From: Hypericibacter adhaerens
GTDB taxonomy: Bacteria; Pseudomonadota; Alphaproteobacteria; Dongiales; Dongiaceae
Direction: 5' to 3'
NCBI RefSeq assembly: GCF_008728835.1
Contig: NZ_CP042582.1
Location: 3,313,001 to 3,377,000 of the forward strand
DNA length: 64,000 nucleotides
The stretch's first letter is position 1; each line of letters begins with the position of its first letter. The position numbers were made by a program, and so were the translations under genes. Below the pieces are notes generated by a model. The model saw only the letters and a list, made by a program, of their open reading frames with translations, did no database searches and was not told the origin of the DNA. Positions 9,349-18,041 of the stretch are shown here, piece after piece.

Positions 9349-9377
9349 TTGACAGGGCCCCGGCCGGTCGCCATCTT
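9349..9377 (+). promoter_or_regulatory. Promoter of the leucine leader/leuA transcript
   Basis: A perfect -35 TTGACA (9349-9354) is followed by a 17-bp spacer and CATCTT (9372-9377). The predicted start is at about 9383-9386, on top of the leader peptide ATG at 9385, so the leader would be translated from a leaderless end. This arrangement is known for trpL of rhizobia. Confidence 0.65.
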
Positions 9378-9384
9378 TCCGGCC

Positions 9385-9435
9385 ATGACCCACCGCGCGG
9401 CAACCCTTCTGCGACTTCTGAACCCGGCCTCCTGA
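9385..9435 (+). CDS. leuL: Leucine leader peptide (attenuation)
   Basis: A 16-residue reading frame, MTHRAATLLRLLNPAS, with four leucines in two Leu-Leu pairs coded CTT CTG. It sits between the promoter and leuA and is 242 bp upstream of the leuA start. Leucine-rich leader peptides control leu and ilv operons by ribosome-mediated attenuation: scarce charged tRNA-Leu stalls the ribosome and favours the antiterminator. The predicted transcription start leaves no room for a ribosome-binding site, so translation is probably leaderless. Too short for usual gene finders; the call rests on composition and position. Confidence 0.72.
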   Translation: MTHRAATLLRLLNPAS

Positions 9436-9677
9436 GAGGGGTCGGGACGTCGTCGTTTCGGGTTGTCTTGCTGCCGGTGCTGTCATGGTCACGGATCCAG
9501 GATCCGCCTTTTCTCCCTCCCCCGCGTTGATCTCTCGCCCGGACGTTGTCGCCCGGGGCGAACTCCTGCTGCGACTTCGCCGCGGTCGTCGGGACTGACG
9601 GCAGCCCGGCGGCCGTAACGCGTGCCGTATTCGCCCTTTTCGACGAATACATCCTTTCGCGAGCGGAGTTCGCAGCC
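9436..9677 (+). promoter_or_regulatory. leuA attenuator leader region
   Basis: The region between the leader peptide and leuA has several possible stems. CGGAT/ATCCG around 9492-9506 is followed by CCTTTTC, which could be a weak attenuator terminator. GTATTCG/CGAATAC forms another hairpin shortly before the leuA ribosome-binding site. I cannot fold it reliably by eye, so the exact terminator and antiterminator pairing is not assigned. GCGGAG about ten bases before the leuA ATG is the likely ribosome-binding site. Confidence 0.5.
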
Positions 9678-11357
9678 ATGATCAAGAATCCCGAGACCAA
9701 ATACCGACCTTTCGCCAGCGTCGATCTGCCCGATCGGACCTGGCCTTCGAAGCGCATCACCCAGCCGCCGCGGTGGCTCTCGACCGACTTGCGCGACGGC
9801 AACCAGTCGCTGATCGATCCCATGGACGGGCAGAAGAAGCGCCGCTTCTTCGATCTCCTGGTCAAGGCGGGCTTCAAGGAGATCGAGGTCGCCTTCCCCT
9901 CGGCGTCGCAGACCGATTTCGATTTCGTCCGCAGCCTGATCGAGCAGAAGGCGATCCCCGACGACGTCATCATCCAGGTGCTGACGCAGTCGCGCGAGGA
10001 CCTGATCAAGCGCAGCTTCGAATCCCTGCGCGGCGCCAAGCAGGCGATCGTCCATCTCTACAACGCCACCTCGCCGGTCTTCCGCCGCGTGGTGTTCGGC
10101 ATGGAGAAGGCCGACGTGATCAAGCTCGCCGTCAGCGGCGCCAAGACCATCCTGGCCGAGAGCCGCAAGCAGCCCGAGACCGACTGGAGCTTCGAATACA
10201 GCCCCGAGACCTTCACCGGAACGGAGCTCGACTTCGCGGTCGAGGTCTGCGAGGCGGTGCTCGATGTCTGGCAGCCGACGCCCGACCATCCGGCGATCCT
10301 CAACCTGCCGGCCACGGTCGAGATGTCGACGCCCAACACCTATGCCGATCAGATCGAGTGGTTCTGCCGCCGGCTCTCGCGGCGCGACAGCGTGATCGTC
10401 AGCGTGCATCCGCACAACGACCGCGGCACCGGCGTGGCCGCGGCCGAGCTCGCGGTCATGGCGGGCGCCGACCGGGTCGAAGGCTGCCTCTTCGGCAATG
10501 GCGAGCGCACGGGCAACGTCGACTTGGTGACCCTGGCGCTCAATCTCTACACCCAGGGCATCGATCCCAAGCTCGATTTCTCCGACATGCGCGAGGTCGT
10601 GCAGACGGTCGAACATTGCAACCAGATCGAAGTCCATCCGCGTCACCCTTACGCCGGCGAGCTGGTCTTCACCGCCTTCTCGGGATCCCATCAGGATGCG
10701 ATCAAGAAGGGCTTCGCCGCGCAGGAGCAGCGCAATGACGGGATCTGGGAGGTGCCCTACCTGCCGATCGATCCGGCCGATGTCGGCTGCTCCTACGAAG
10801 CGGTGATCCGCGTCAACAGCCAGTCCGGCAAGGGCGGCGTCGCCTGGATCCTCGAGCAGGACAAGGGGCTCCAGCTGCCGCGCCGGCTCCAGATCGAATT
10901 CAGCCGCGTGGTCCAGGGCATCGCCGACAAGACCAGCCGGGAGCTCAGCGCGGGCGACATCTGGACCGCGTTCCGGGACACCTATTGTCTCGAAGGCCCG
11001 CAGCCCTTCGAGCTGCTCGATTATTCCAGCAGCGCGACGCGGCGCGACAGCCATGAGCACCGCTTCACCGGCCGCATCGCCTATGGCGGCAAGGAGCAAT
11101 CGGTCGCGGGCAAGGGGAACGGCCTGATCTCGAGCGTGCTCGACGCGCTCAAGGCCGGCTGGGGCATCGAGCTCGACGTCATGGATTATCACGAGCATGC
11201 CCTCACCAAGGGCGCCCGCTCGCAGGCCGCCGCCTATGTCGAATGCCGCGCCGCCAACGGCCGGACCATCTTCGGCGTCGGCATCGACGGCGACATCGCC
11301 ACCGCCTCGGTCAAGGCGGTGCTCAGCGCCGCCAACGGCACGACGCGGGCGAACTGA
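9678..11357 (+). CDS. leuA: 2-isopropylmalate synthase
   Basis: 559 residues, the long LeuA form (about 560). It condenses acetyl-CoA with 2-oxoisovalerate, the first committed step of leucine synthesis. The N-terminal TIM barrel begins with [16 protein letters not shown], containing the metal-binding Asp of the HMGL-like family. HPHNDRGTG and [10 protein letters not shown] are the other metal and substrate motifs, and residues about 430-559 form the leucine-binding regulatory domain. The ATG at 9678 fits the family start; the frame is open further upstream but that part is leader DNA. The upstream leader peptide implies control by leucyl-tRNA charging in addition to allosteric feedback. Confidence 0.95.
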   Translation: MIKNPETKYRPFASVDLPDRTWPSKRITQPPRWLSTDLRDGNQSLIDPMDGQKKRRFFDLLVKAGFKEIEVAFPSASQTDFDFVRSLIEQKAIPDDVIIQVLTQSREDLIKRSFESLRGAKQAIVHLYNATSPVFRRVVFGMEKADVIKLAVSGAKTILAESRKQPETDWSFEYSPETFTGTELDFAVEVCEAVLDVWQPTPDHPAILNLPATVEMSTPNTYADQIEWFCRRLSRRDSVIVSVHPHNDRGTGVAAAELAVMAGADRVEGCLFGNGERTGNVDLVTLALNLYTQGIDPKLDFSDMREVVQTVEHCNQIEVHPRHPYAGELVFTAFSGSHQDAIKKGFAAQEQRNDGIWEVPYLPIDPADVGCSYEAVIRVNSQSGKGGVAWILEQDKGLQLPRRLQIEFSRVVQGIADKTSRELSAGDIWTAFRDTYCLEGPQPFELLDYSSSATRRDSHEHRFTGRIAYGGKEQSVAGKGNGLISSVLDALKAGWGIELDVMDYHEHALTKGARSQAAAYVECRAANGRTIFGVGIDGDIATASVKAVLSAANGTTRAN

Positions 11358-11401
11358 GCTGCCCTACGGCGTATGCCGCATCATACACCGTGCAACGGCA
11401 C

Positions 11402-11489
11402 CCCTCCCCCTACCCCCTCCCGCAAGGGGAGGGGGCGAGAAACTGAAACATCAAGCCCCCTCCCCTTGCGGGAGGGGGTAGGGGGAGGG
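11402..11489. repeat. 35-bp perfect inverted repeat between convergent genes
   Basis: Arms 11402-11436 and 11455-11489 are exact reverse complements, 35 bp each, around an 18-base spacer. They are built of C and G runs (CCCTCCCCCTACCCCCTCCC and complement). The element lies between leuA and the last gene of the polyene cluster, reading towards each other, so it can act as a two-way terminator. It looks like a mobile or dispersed palindromic element rather than an ordinary terminator, because of its length and absence of a T tract. Confidence 0.85.
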
Positions 11490-11500
11490 TCTTCAATCCC

Positions 11501-12727
11501 TCACACCCGCTTGACGATCAGCGCCGTGTTGATGCCGCCGAAGGCGAAGTTCGTCGACATGAAATGCTCGACGGCGAGCGCGCGGGGTTCCTTCATCACG
11601 TAATCGAGCGCGGCACAGCGCTCGTCCGGCTGCTCGAGATTGGCGGTCGGCACGAACCAGCCGTCGCGCATCATCTCGATGCCGAGCCAGGCCTCGATCG
11701 CGCCGCAGGCGCCGAGCGAATGGCCGAAATGGCCCTTGAGCGAATGGATCGGGACCCGCGAGCCGAACACGCCCTGGGTCGCCGTCGTCTCGGCGATGTC
11801 GCCCCACTCGGTCGCCGTGCCATGGCCGTTGACGATGCCGATCGCGTCGGGGGCGAGCCCCGCATCCTCGAGCGCCAGGCGCATCGCACCCTGCATGGTC
11901 TCGGCCTGCGGCTGCGTGACATGGTTGCCGTCCGAATTGCAGCCGAAGCCGACGATCTCGGCATGGATGCGGGCGCCGCGCGCTCGTGCCTGCTCGTACT
12001 CCTCGAGCACGAAGCTCGCCGCTCCCTCCCCGATCACCAACCCGTCCCGGTCGCGGTCATAGGGCCGCGGCGTCCGCTGCGGCTCGCCATTGCGCGTGCT
12101 GGTCGCGTAGAGCGTGTCGAAGACCGCGGCATCGGTGATGTCGAGCTCCTCGGCGCCGCCGCCGATCATGATGTCGGCCCGGCCCCAGCGGATCGATTCA
12201 TAGGCATAGCCGATGCCCTGGCTGCCCGAGGTGCAGGCGCTCGAGGTGGGGATGAAACGGCCCGTCAGCCCGAAGAAGGTGCCGATATTCACCGCCGCCG
12301 TGTGCGCCATCATCTGGATATAGCTGGTCGCGTTGAGATGGCGCGACACGCCGGCCTTCTTCAGCTCGTAGAAGCCCAGCACCGCATCGGGGCTGCCGAA
12401 GGAGGAGCCGTAGGCGATGCCGGTTCGGATCGACTTCACCCGCGGGTCGCCCAGCAGCCCCGCATCCGCCAGGGCCCGCTCGGTCGCATAGACCGCGAGC
12501 TGCGAAACGCGGCCCATGGTCCGCGTCTTCTTGCGCGGATAGCGGTCCTCGACCGAGAAATCCAGGATCGGCGCCGCGAGGCGCGTATTGACCCCGGTAA
12601 AGCGGTTCCATTCCTCCATGAAGCGCACGCCGGTACGGCCGGCGGCGAAGGCAGCGCGGATGATGGGCCAGTCTTCGCCCAGCGCCGTCACGCCGCCCAT
12701 GCCGGTCACGACGACGCGCCGGCCCAT
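11501..12727 (-). CDS. Beta-ketoacyl-ACP synthase (aryl polyene ketosynthase, FabF-like)
   Basis: 408 residues with the FabF-type thiolase fold. The active-site cysteine is in SSACTSGSQ (about Cys165). The two histidines are in NGHGTATEWGD and LKGHFGHSLGACG, so the enzyme should be a working condensing enzyme. It is the last gene of the operon. Its ATG overlaps the stop of the preceding reductase gene by one base. Aryl polyene clusters carry two active ketosynthases (ApeO and ApeR); this is one of them by position and similarity, and which one I cannot say. It would extend an ACP-bound aryl-primed polyene with malonyl-ACP. Confidence 0.88.
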   Translation of the reverse strand: MGRRVVVTGMGGVTALGEDWPIIRAAFAAGRTGVRFMEEWNRFTGVNTRLAAPILDFSVEDRYPRKKTRTMGRVSQLAVYATERALADAGLLGDPRVKSIRTGIAYGSSFGSPDAVLGFYELKKAGVSRHLNATSYIQMMAHTAAVNIGTFFGLTGRFIPTSSACTSGSQGIGYAYESIRWGRADIMIGGGAEELDITDAAVFDTLYATSTRNGEPQRTPRPYDRDRDGLVIGEGAASFVLEEYEQARARGARIHAEIVGFGCNSDGNHVTQPQAETMQGAMRLALEDAGLAPDAIGIVNGHGTATEWGDIAETTATQGVFGSRVPIHSLKGHFGHSLGACGAIEAWLGIEMMRDGWFVPTANLEQPDERCAALDYVMKEPRALAVEHFMSTNFAFGGINTALIVKRV

Positions 12728-13452
12728 CAGATCATGCCTCCATTGACCGAGATGACCTGGCGCGTGATGTAGGCGGCCTCGTCCGAGCAGAGGAAGGCCA
12801 CGGCCGCGGCGACTTCCTCGGGGCGGCCCATGCGCCGCAGCGGCACGACCTTGAGGATCTCCTCGGTCGGCAGGTCCTCGGTCATCGCCGTCTCGATCAG
12901 GCCGGGCGCCACGCAATTGACGGTGATGGCGCGCTTGGCGAGTTCGATCGCCAGCGACTTGACGGCGCCGACGATGCCGGCCTTGGCGGCCGCGTAATTG
13001 ACCTGGCCGCGATTGCCGATCAGGCCGGAGACGGAGGAAAGCGCCACGATGCGCCCGCCCTTGCGCGCCGAGACCATGGGCATCACCAGCGGGTGCAGGA
13101 TGTTGAAGAAGCCGTCGAGATTGGTGGTCAGGACCTGGTCCCAGTCCGTCTCGCTCAAAGCCGGGAAGGCGCCGTCGCGGGTGATGCCGGCATTGAGGAC
13201 GGCGCCGTAATAGGGGCCGTGCTGATCGAGATCGGTTTCCAGCCGCTCCCGGCATTGCGCGCGGTCGGCGACATCGCAGCTCAGCAACCGCCCCTGCGAA
13301 TTCGCGGCCTGGATGGCGGCCAGTGTCTCCTCGGCGCCGGCCCGGTCCTTGCCGTAATGGACGACGATGTGAAATCCGTCCTGGGCCAGGCGGATCGCGA
13401 TGGCGCGGCCGATGCCCTTGCTGGCACCGGTCACGAGGATCGTACGGCTCAT
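12727..13452 (-). CDS. 3-ketoacyl-ACP reductase (FabG-like SDR, ApeQ-type)
   Basis: 241 residues, classical short-chain dehydrogenase. TGASKGIGRA at about residue 8 is the NADP(H)-binding loop. LNAG gives the structural Asn, a Ser lies in LSSVSG, and NYAAAKAG holds the catalytic Tyr and Lys. It ends in NGGMI as FabG proteins do. It would reduce the 3-ketoacyl-ACP made by the neighbouring ketosynthases. Its ATG overlaps the stop of the dehydratase gene (ATGA), so it is tightly coupled within the polyene operon. Confidence 0.9.
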   Translation of the reverse strand: MSRTILVTGASKGIGRAIAIRLAQDGFHIVVHYGKDRAGAEETLAAIQAANSQGRLLSCDVADRAQCRERLETDLDQHGPYYGAVLNAGITRDGAFPALSETDWDQVLTTNLDGFFNILHPLVMPMVSARKGGRIVALSSVSGLIGNRGQVNYAAAKAGIVGAVKSLAIELAKRAITVNCVAPGLIETAMTEDLPTEEILKVVPLRRMGRPEEVAAAVAFLCSDEAAYITRQVISVNGGMI

Positions 13453-13928
13453 CCTGCGGCTCCCATCCCGTCTTCCGACATTCCCGGCAGCGCCGCGCCC
13501 GGCTGCAGCAGATAGACGCTCAATTGCGCCGAGGCCAGCTCGCGGCCTTCGCATTCGACGCGGCAATCGAACATGCCGAGCATGCCGTCACGGAAGAGTT
13601 CCTGGATCTTTATCAGAAGATCCCGGCCCGGCTCAAACCAGCCCACACTCGCGGCATAGCGCCGGGTGCCGAGCAGCAGCCCGATCCGCACCGGCTCGCC
13701 GGCCGCGACCGCTTCCAGTCCGGCATAGGCACCGCAGGCCTGGGCCATATATTCGATGCCCACATAGGACGGCACGCCCCTGTCGGAATCGAAGAACGGG
13801 ATTCCCGGACGGATGGAGACGAGCGCTTCGAGCCGGCCCTCCTCCCACCCTTGCACCTTGTCGATCAGCACCATCGGCGGCTTGTGCGGCAGGAGCTCGT
13901 CGACCGGATGGGGGCACGGGCGCATCAT
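13449..13928 (-). CDS. 3-hydroxyacyl-ACP dehydratase (hotdog fold, ApeP-type)
   Basis: 159 residues. The FabZ-like motif LLPHKPPMVLIDKV (about residues 13-26) has the catalytic histidine, and GIEYMAQACGAYAG carries the glutamate that pairs with it across the hotdog dimer. It would dehydrate 3-hydroxyacyl-ACP to the trans-enoyl product; without an enoyl reductase in the cluster, double bonds are kept and a polyene builds up. It overlaps both neighbours by four bases. A second, shorter dehydratase lies at 20704-21057, and aryl polyene systems normally have two that act together. Confidence 0.85.
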   Translation of the reverse strand: MMRPCPHPVDELLPHKPPMVLIDKVQGWEEGRLEALVSIRPGIPFFDSDRGVPSYVGIEYMAQACGAYAGLEAVAAGEPVRIGLLLGTRRYAASVGWFEPGRDLLIKIQELFRDGMLGMFDCRVECEGRELASAQLSVYLLQPGAALPGMSEDGMGAAG

Positions 13929-15118
13929 GCCCTTCCGAGGATCAGCGCCAGGTTGCTGCCGCCGAAGCCGAAGGAATTGCTCAGCATGGCGGTCACGCCC
14001 GCGCGCGAGAACCTCGTCCCCATGGCGGAGAGATTGAGCGCCGGCAGGGCCGGGTCCTGCGCGCCGTCCCAGAGATGCGGCGGCAGCAGGCTCTCCGGGT
14101 TGGTATCGGGGTTGAGCGTCAGCCAGAGGAACGCGGCCTCGCAGCCGCCGGCGGCGCCCAGCATATGGCCCGTCATCGCCTTGGTGGAGCTGCAGGGCAC
14201 GGATCCGCCGAACAGCCCGGCGATCGCCTTCGCCTCCATGGCATCGTTGAGCGGCGTGGCCGTGCCATGGAGATTGACATAGCCGATCTCCGACGCGGCC
14301 AGGCCCGCATCCTCCAGGGCCAGGCGGATGGCCATCGCAGCGCCCTCCCCCTCCGGATCGGGCGCCGTCGCATGATGCGCGTCCGAAGTTTCGCCCACGC
14401 CCAGGAAACGGATCGGCCCCGGGATCGGCTGCAGCAGAAAGGCCGCCGCGCCCTCGCCGATGGTGATGCCGTCGCGGTTCAGGCTGAAGGGATTGCAGCG
14501 GCTCTTCGACAGGGCCTCCAGCGAACCGAAGCCGTTGAGCGTCATCCGGCAGAGCGTGTCGGCCCCGCCCACGACGGCAGCGTCGGCCAGCCCGGCGCGG
14601 ATCAGGCGCCGCGCCGACGCGAAGACCTTCGCGCTCGAGGAGCAGGCCGTCGCCACCGTGTAGGCGGGACCTGTCAGCCCCAGCGAGCGCGCCGCGAAGT
14701 CTGCGAGGCTGCCGGTTTCCTGCATGCGGTAATCGAACCGCTGTGGCCAGCGCCCGTCGCGCCGGTAGGCGAAGAAGGCTTCCTCGCCATCGCCGATCCC
14801 GGACGTGCTGGTTCCCAGCACGACGGCGATCCGGTCGCGGCCGTAGCGTGCGGTGGCCTCCTCGATCGCCGGCGCGATCTCGGCCAAGGCCGCCCGCATC
14901 AGACGGTTGTTGCGGCTGTCATAGGCCGACAATTCGTCCGGCAGGGCGGCCAGCGGCTCGCGCACGGCGCCGACCTCGACCGCACGACCGGGCAGCAGGT
15001 CGCCGCGCACCGCGAATCCGGCCTCGCTGCCGGCAAAGAGCGCCCGCGCCACGGCGGCCTTGCCGCGACCGAGCGGCGTGACCAACCCGCAATCGGTGAC
15101 GAAGAGATCCGCGCTCAT
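13925..15118 (-). CDS. Beta-ketoacyl-ACP synthase (aryl polyene ketosynthase)
   Basis: 397 residues. The nucleophile is in VATACSSSAK (about Cys159). LHGTATPLND and AMTGHMLGAAG contain the two catalytic histidines, so all three residues are kept. It is only distantly similar to the other ketosynthase at 11501-12727, which fits the ApeO/ApeR pair of aryl polyene systems, one of which works with the chain-length-factor-like subunit (here at 24216-24950). Four-base overlaps join it to the dehydratase downstream and the lipoprotein gene upstream. Confidence 0.88.
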   Translation of the reverse strand: MSADLFVTDCGLVTPLGRGKAAVARALFAGSEAGFAVRGDLLPGRAVEVGAVREPLAALPDELSAYDSRNNRLMRAALAEIAPAIEEATARYGRDRIAVVLGTSTSGIGDGEEAFFAYRRDGRWPQRFDYRMQETGSLADFAARSLGLTGPAYTVATACSSSAKVFASARRLIRAGLADAAVVGGADTLCRMTLNGFGSLEALSKSRCNPFSLNRDGITIGEGAAAFLLQPIPGPIRFLGVGETSDAHHATAPDPEGEGAAMAIRLALEDAGLAASEIGYVNLHGTATPLNDAMEAKAIAGLFGGSVPCSSTKAMTGHMLGAAGGCEAAFLWLTLNPDTNPESLLPPHLWDGAQDPALPALNLSAMGTRFSRAGVTAMLSNSFGFGGSNLALILGRA

Positions 15119-15717
15119 GGGCTCGTCTCCGCTGTCTGGATCTCGAGATCATAGCCCCAACCCAGATTGCGGTAATGCTGGCGGCCGGACCAGGGAACGC
15201 CGGGCGTGGTGGGCTGGTAGTCCGCGATCACGATCTCCTTGCCGTCCGCGACGACCGAGCGCCGCGTCGCCGTGCTCGCCACGGTCCCGCCGGATTCCGC
15301 CAGGGCCCTGCCGACCACGGCATCCGGGAAATAGAGCAGGACCATATCGGCCAGGATGTTGTCCGGCCGCAGCTGCGAGGGGATCCAGGGCGCGGCGTCA
15401 TAGGTGATGCCGGCGTTCGTCCAGGTGATCGTCATCGCGCGCCGGCCGGTGGTGTCGAGGCCGATCATCAGGAAGCGCTCGGGCGTGGCGCTGATATGGC
15501 CCTCGAACACGTAGCTCTGATCGCCGTAATGGGCGGTGACGAGCTGCGCCACCTCGAAGGAACGGCCGAGATCGGCCGGATGCGGCATGACCAACAGCAG
15601 ATCGGGCGCGATCCGCACCGAACCAGCGGGCGGCTCGGCCGAATGCGTGGCGCAGGCCGCCAGCAGCAGCGCCGCTCCGACCGCAAGCCGCCTCGCCCTC
15701 TGTGCAAGATGCGTCAT
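15115..15717 (-). CDS. DUF3261-like lipoprotein of the polyene cluster
   Basis: 200 residues with a lipoprotein signal: hydrophobic stretch followed by ALLLAACATH, whose Cys at about 22 would be lipidated. The rest is soluble and beta-rich, and matches the DUF3261 family found beside MMPL exporters in aryl polyene loci. It is likely anchored in the outer membrane and could help place the lipid-linked pigment there together with the LolA-like protein and the MMPL exporter. Function is inferred from context only. Confidence 0.75.
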   Translation of the reverse strand: MTHLAQRARRLAVGAALLLAACATHSAEPPAGSVRIAPDLLLVMPHPADLGRSFEVAQLVTAHYGDQSYVFEGHISATPERFLMIGLDTTGRRAMTITWTNAGITYDAAPWIPSQLRPDNILADMVLLYFPDAVVGRALAESGGTVASTATRRSVVADGKEIVIADYQPTTPGVPWSGRQHYRNLGWGYDLEIQTAETSP

Positions 15718-18041
15718 CGCGACGGCTCCGGGCGGGGACGAGCGGTCCGCGCGAGCGGCGAGAACAGGAAGGCCAGCAGGATGCCGATGAGCATGGTGGT
15801 GCCGAAGGCGTGGACGGCTTGAACGGAGCTGAGCGCCAGCAGCCCGAAGGAGAGCAACGCCGTCGCCGCGGCCATGGCGACGGCCAGCATCGTGACGCGC
15901 TGGCGCTGGGCGCTCGTCTCGGCCAGGAAGATCGAATAATCGACCCCGACCGACAAGACAAGCACCAGCGCCATGCCGTCGAAGAAGGTGAAACTGGCGC
16001 CGAACCAGGCGCGCAAGGCCGGCGCCAGCAGCACGGCCAGCAGGGGCGGTGCGATCACCCGCGGGGCGGTTTTCCAGCCGTAGCGCCAGATCAGCAGGGG
16101 CGTCATCAGGGCGGCCGACAGGGCCAGCAATCCCAGCGCGCGATGGCGGTATTTGGCGAGGAGCTGGCTGAAATCGCCGGCGGGATCGATCAGCCGGACG
16201 CCAGCAAGCCCTTGCGCGGCACCTGCCAGCGCGTCGGGGCGAGCGACGCCATCGAGCTTCACCACGTGAAGGGCCCCCTTCCCGCCCGTCAGCAGCAGCG
16301 AGCCGAGGAATCCCAGCGCTCCCTCCTTGGCCACGGCCTGATCCAGCGTCAGGAAAGCGGCGTCCTCGGCAGGTGGCGGCTCGAGCTGGTCCAACCCGAG
16401 CTGGCCCAGATGCTGAGCCAGGAGCGGCCCGTCCAGCTCGCGATGGACCAGTTCGCGGTTCTGGCGCTGGCGCGCGGCCGACGGCACATACTGGGCCGGC
16501 GCCTGAAAGCCCGCCAAGGCGCCTTCGGCCAGGAGCGGCCCGAGCCGGTCGATCAAGGCCTCCTCCGTCTGCAAGGCGCTCTCGTCATCGGCGGCCTCGA
16601 CCAGGAAGAACTGCGTGCCGCCAGTGGCGCCCGTCAGCTGCTGGATCCGATCCTGCTCGGCCATGAGCGGGCCCGACAGGGATTGCATGCGGCGGACATC
16701 GTCGTCGGGATGGAACCGGACCCAGCCGCCCACGGCGATCAGAAGCAGCAGGGCTGCCCCGCCCCAGCCCCACCAGGGCGAGCGCGGTCGCAGCCACCAG
16801 CCGAGGAACGCTCCCGCCCACGAGAGAACCCGCTCGCCATGGCGCGGACGGCGGCTGTGGTCGAGCGCTGGCAGCCACAGCATGACCGTCGCCCAGGAGG
16901 CCGCCAGTCCGATCGCGGCCAGGGCCGCGATCTGGTGCAGGCCCGGAAAGGGTGCCAGGAACATGGTGAGATAGCCGATGGCGACCGTCGCCGTCGCCAG
17001 CGTGATGCCGAGCCAGACGCGGCGCAGCCGCTCGCGTGGCGCGCCGCCTTCGAGAGCGAAGATCTCGCTCAGATATTGCAGGCTGTAATCGACGGCGACG
17101 CCGATGAGGCTGACGCCGAAGAGCAGGGCGAGCACATGGAGCTCGCCGAACAGCAGCAGGCAGGCCGAGAGCGAAACCAGCACGCCGGTGCCGATCGCGA
17201 CCAGCGTGAGCCCGAGCGGCCGTACCGCGCGGAAGATCGCCAGCACCAGCAGCACGGTGCCGAGGACGGACACCAGGCCGATCGTCGAAGTCTCGCCCAT
17301 GGCCTGTTCGGCGCCGGCCTTGGCGAAGAACACCGCCCCGAGCCTCAGGACCTGCAGGTCGGCATGGGCCTGCCTCTGTGCCGCGACCGCATCGTCGAGC
17401 GCGTCGCCGAACGCCGCCTGGAACGCCAGCGCGTAAGGGTCGCCGGTGATCTGGCCGGCCAGAAGGATCCAATAGTCGCCTCCGTCCCGCAAGGCGAGCA
17501 GGCCGTCATCGAGGGACAAGCGCGAGAGCGGGACCGGCAGATGGGTCAGGAAATCGGGCAGCAGCAGATAGGGATCGCGCTGCAATAGCTTCGCATCCGC
17601 CATACCGACGAGACCATAGATCTGTGACAGCGCGCGCAGGGAAACGGCCTCGGGCTTGCCCTCGAGCAGCGACTGGCGGTCCTGCGCGGACAGCAGGCCG
17701 CGTCGGTAAGGGAAATAGAGCTCGCCGATCCGGCGCAGCCGGTCCTTGCCGAAGGAGTCCGTGGTGAGCTCCATCAGCTTCGGCTGCGTCAGCGCCGCGG
17801 CAATGGCGGTGGCGGCCGCGCGGGTCTGGTCGCGATCGGGGCCGCCGACCATGATCATGACCTGCCGCGACAGGGCGGCCGTCACGACGTCGTTCGCATG
17901 CTGTGCGTCCGCATCCTGCGCCTCGCGCGGCAGCAGAGCGAGGAGATCGGTCCGGAAGCGAAGCCCCTCGTGGAGCCTCCAGCCCAGATAAAGAGCCGCC
18001 GCCAGCACGAGAAGGAGCCAGAACAGCGCGGCGGCGCGCAT
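15714..18041 (-). CDS. MMPL/RND-type exporter of the polyene lipid
   Basis: 775 residues. One N-terminal membrane helix, a large periplasmic domain (about 35-240), five or six helices, a second periplasmic domain, and a final bundle: the two-fold RND layout. GVAVDYSLQYLSE and VGVDYSIFLAE are the paired GxxxDY motifs in the transmembrane bundles that are typical of MMPL proteins. It probably moves the finished polyene lipid across the inner membrane, powered by protons. The Met start at 18041 begins with the first membrane helix; the longer open frame upstream overlaps the LolA gene and is not used. Confidence 0.88.
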   Translation of the reverse strand: MRAAALFWLLLVLAAALYLGWRLHEGLRFRTDLLALLPREAQDADAQHANDVVTAALSRQVMIMVGGPDRDQTRAAATAIAAALTQPKLMELTTDSFGKDRLRRIGELYFPYRRGLLSAQDRQSLLEGKPEAVSLRALSQIYGLVGMADAKLLQRDPYLLLPDFLTHLPVPLSRLSLDDGLLALRDGGDYWILLAGQITGDPYALAFQAAFGDALDDAVAAQRQAHADLQVLRLGAVFFAKAGAEQAMGETSTIGLVSVLGTVLLVLAIFRAVRPLGLTLVAIGTGVLVSLSACLLLFGELHVLALLFGVSLIGVAVDYSLQYLSEIFALEGGAPRERLRRVWLGITLATATVAIGYLTMFLAPFPGLHQIAALAAIGLAASWATVMLWLPALDHSRRPRHGERVLSWAGAFLGWWLRPRSPWWGWGGAALLLLIAVGGWVRFHPDDDVRRMQSLSGPLMAEQDRIQQLTGATGGTQFFLVEAADDESALQTEEALIDRLGPLLAEGALAGFQAPAQYVPSAARQRQNRELVHRELDGPLLAQHLGQLGLDQLEPPPAEDAAFLTLDQAVAKEGALGFLGSLLLTGGKGALHVVKLDGVARPDALAGAAQGLAGVRLIDPAGDFSQLLAKYRHRALGLLALSAALMTPLLIWRYGWKTAPRVIAPPLLAVLLAPALRAWFGASFTFFDGMALVLVLSVGVDYSIFLAETSAQRQRVTMLAVAMAAATALLSFGLLALSSVQAVHAFGTTMLIGILLAFLFSPLARTARPRPEPSR

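Noticed and set aside
9155-9677. T-box or riboswitch before leuA
   Set aside because: No T-box consensus; the leucine-rich leader peptide explains the region better.
7949-10039. Rieske protein extended to 696 residues
   Set aside because: The upstream 295 residues overlap the leucine leader and leuA and have no family likeness; the Rieske fold begins a few residues after the ATG at 9154.
11402-11489. CRISPR or prophage attachment site at the long inverted repeat
   Set aside because: Only one inverted pair, no spacers of constant size, no cas or integrase genes.
11501-15118. Ordinary fatty-acid synthesis genes (fabF, fabG, fabZ)
   Set aside because: The genes lie in one operon with an ApeH-type ligase, chain-length-factor-like protein, MMPL exporter, LolA-like carrier and COG4648 protein, and no enoyl reductase or malonyl transferase is present.
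13400-15154. Plus-strand frame of 584 codons inside the polyene operon
   Set aside because: Antisense to a ketosynthase and a dehydratase with complete active sites; the translated protein is Arg/Pro-rich and motif-free.
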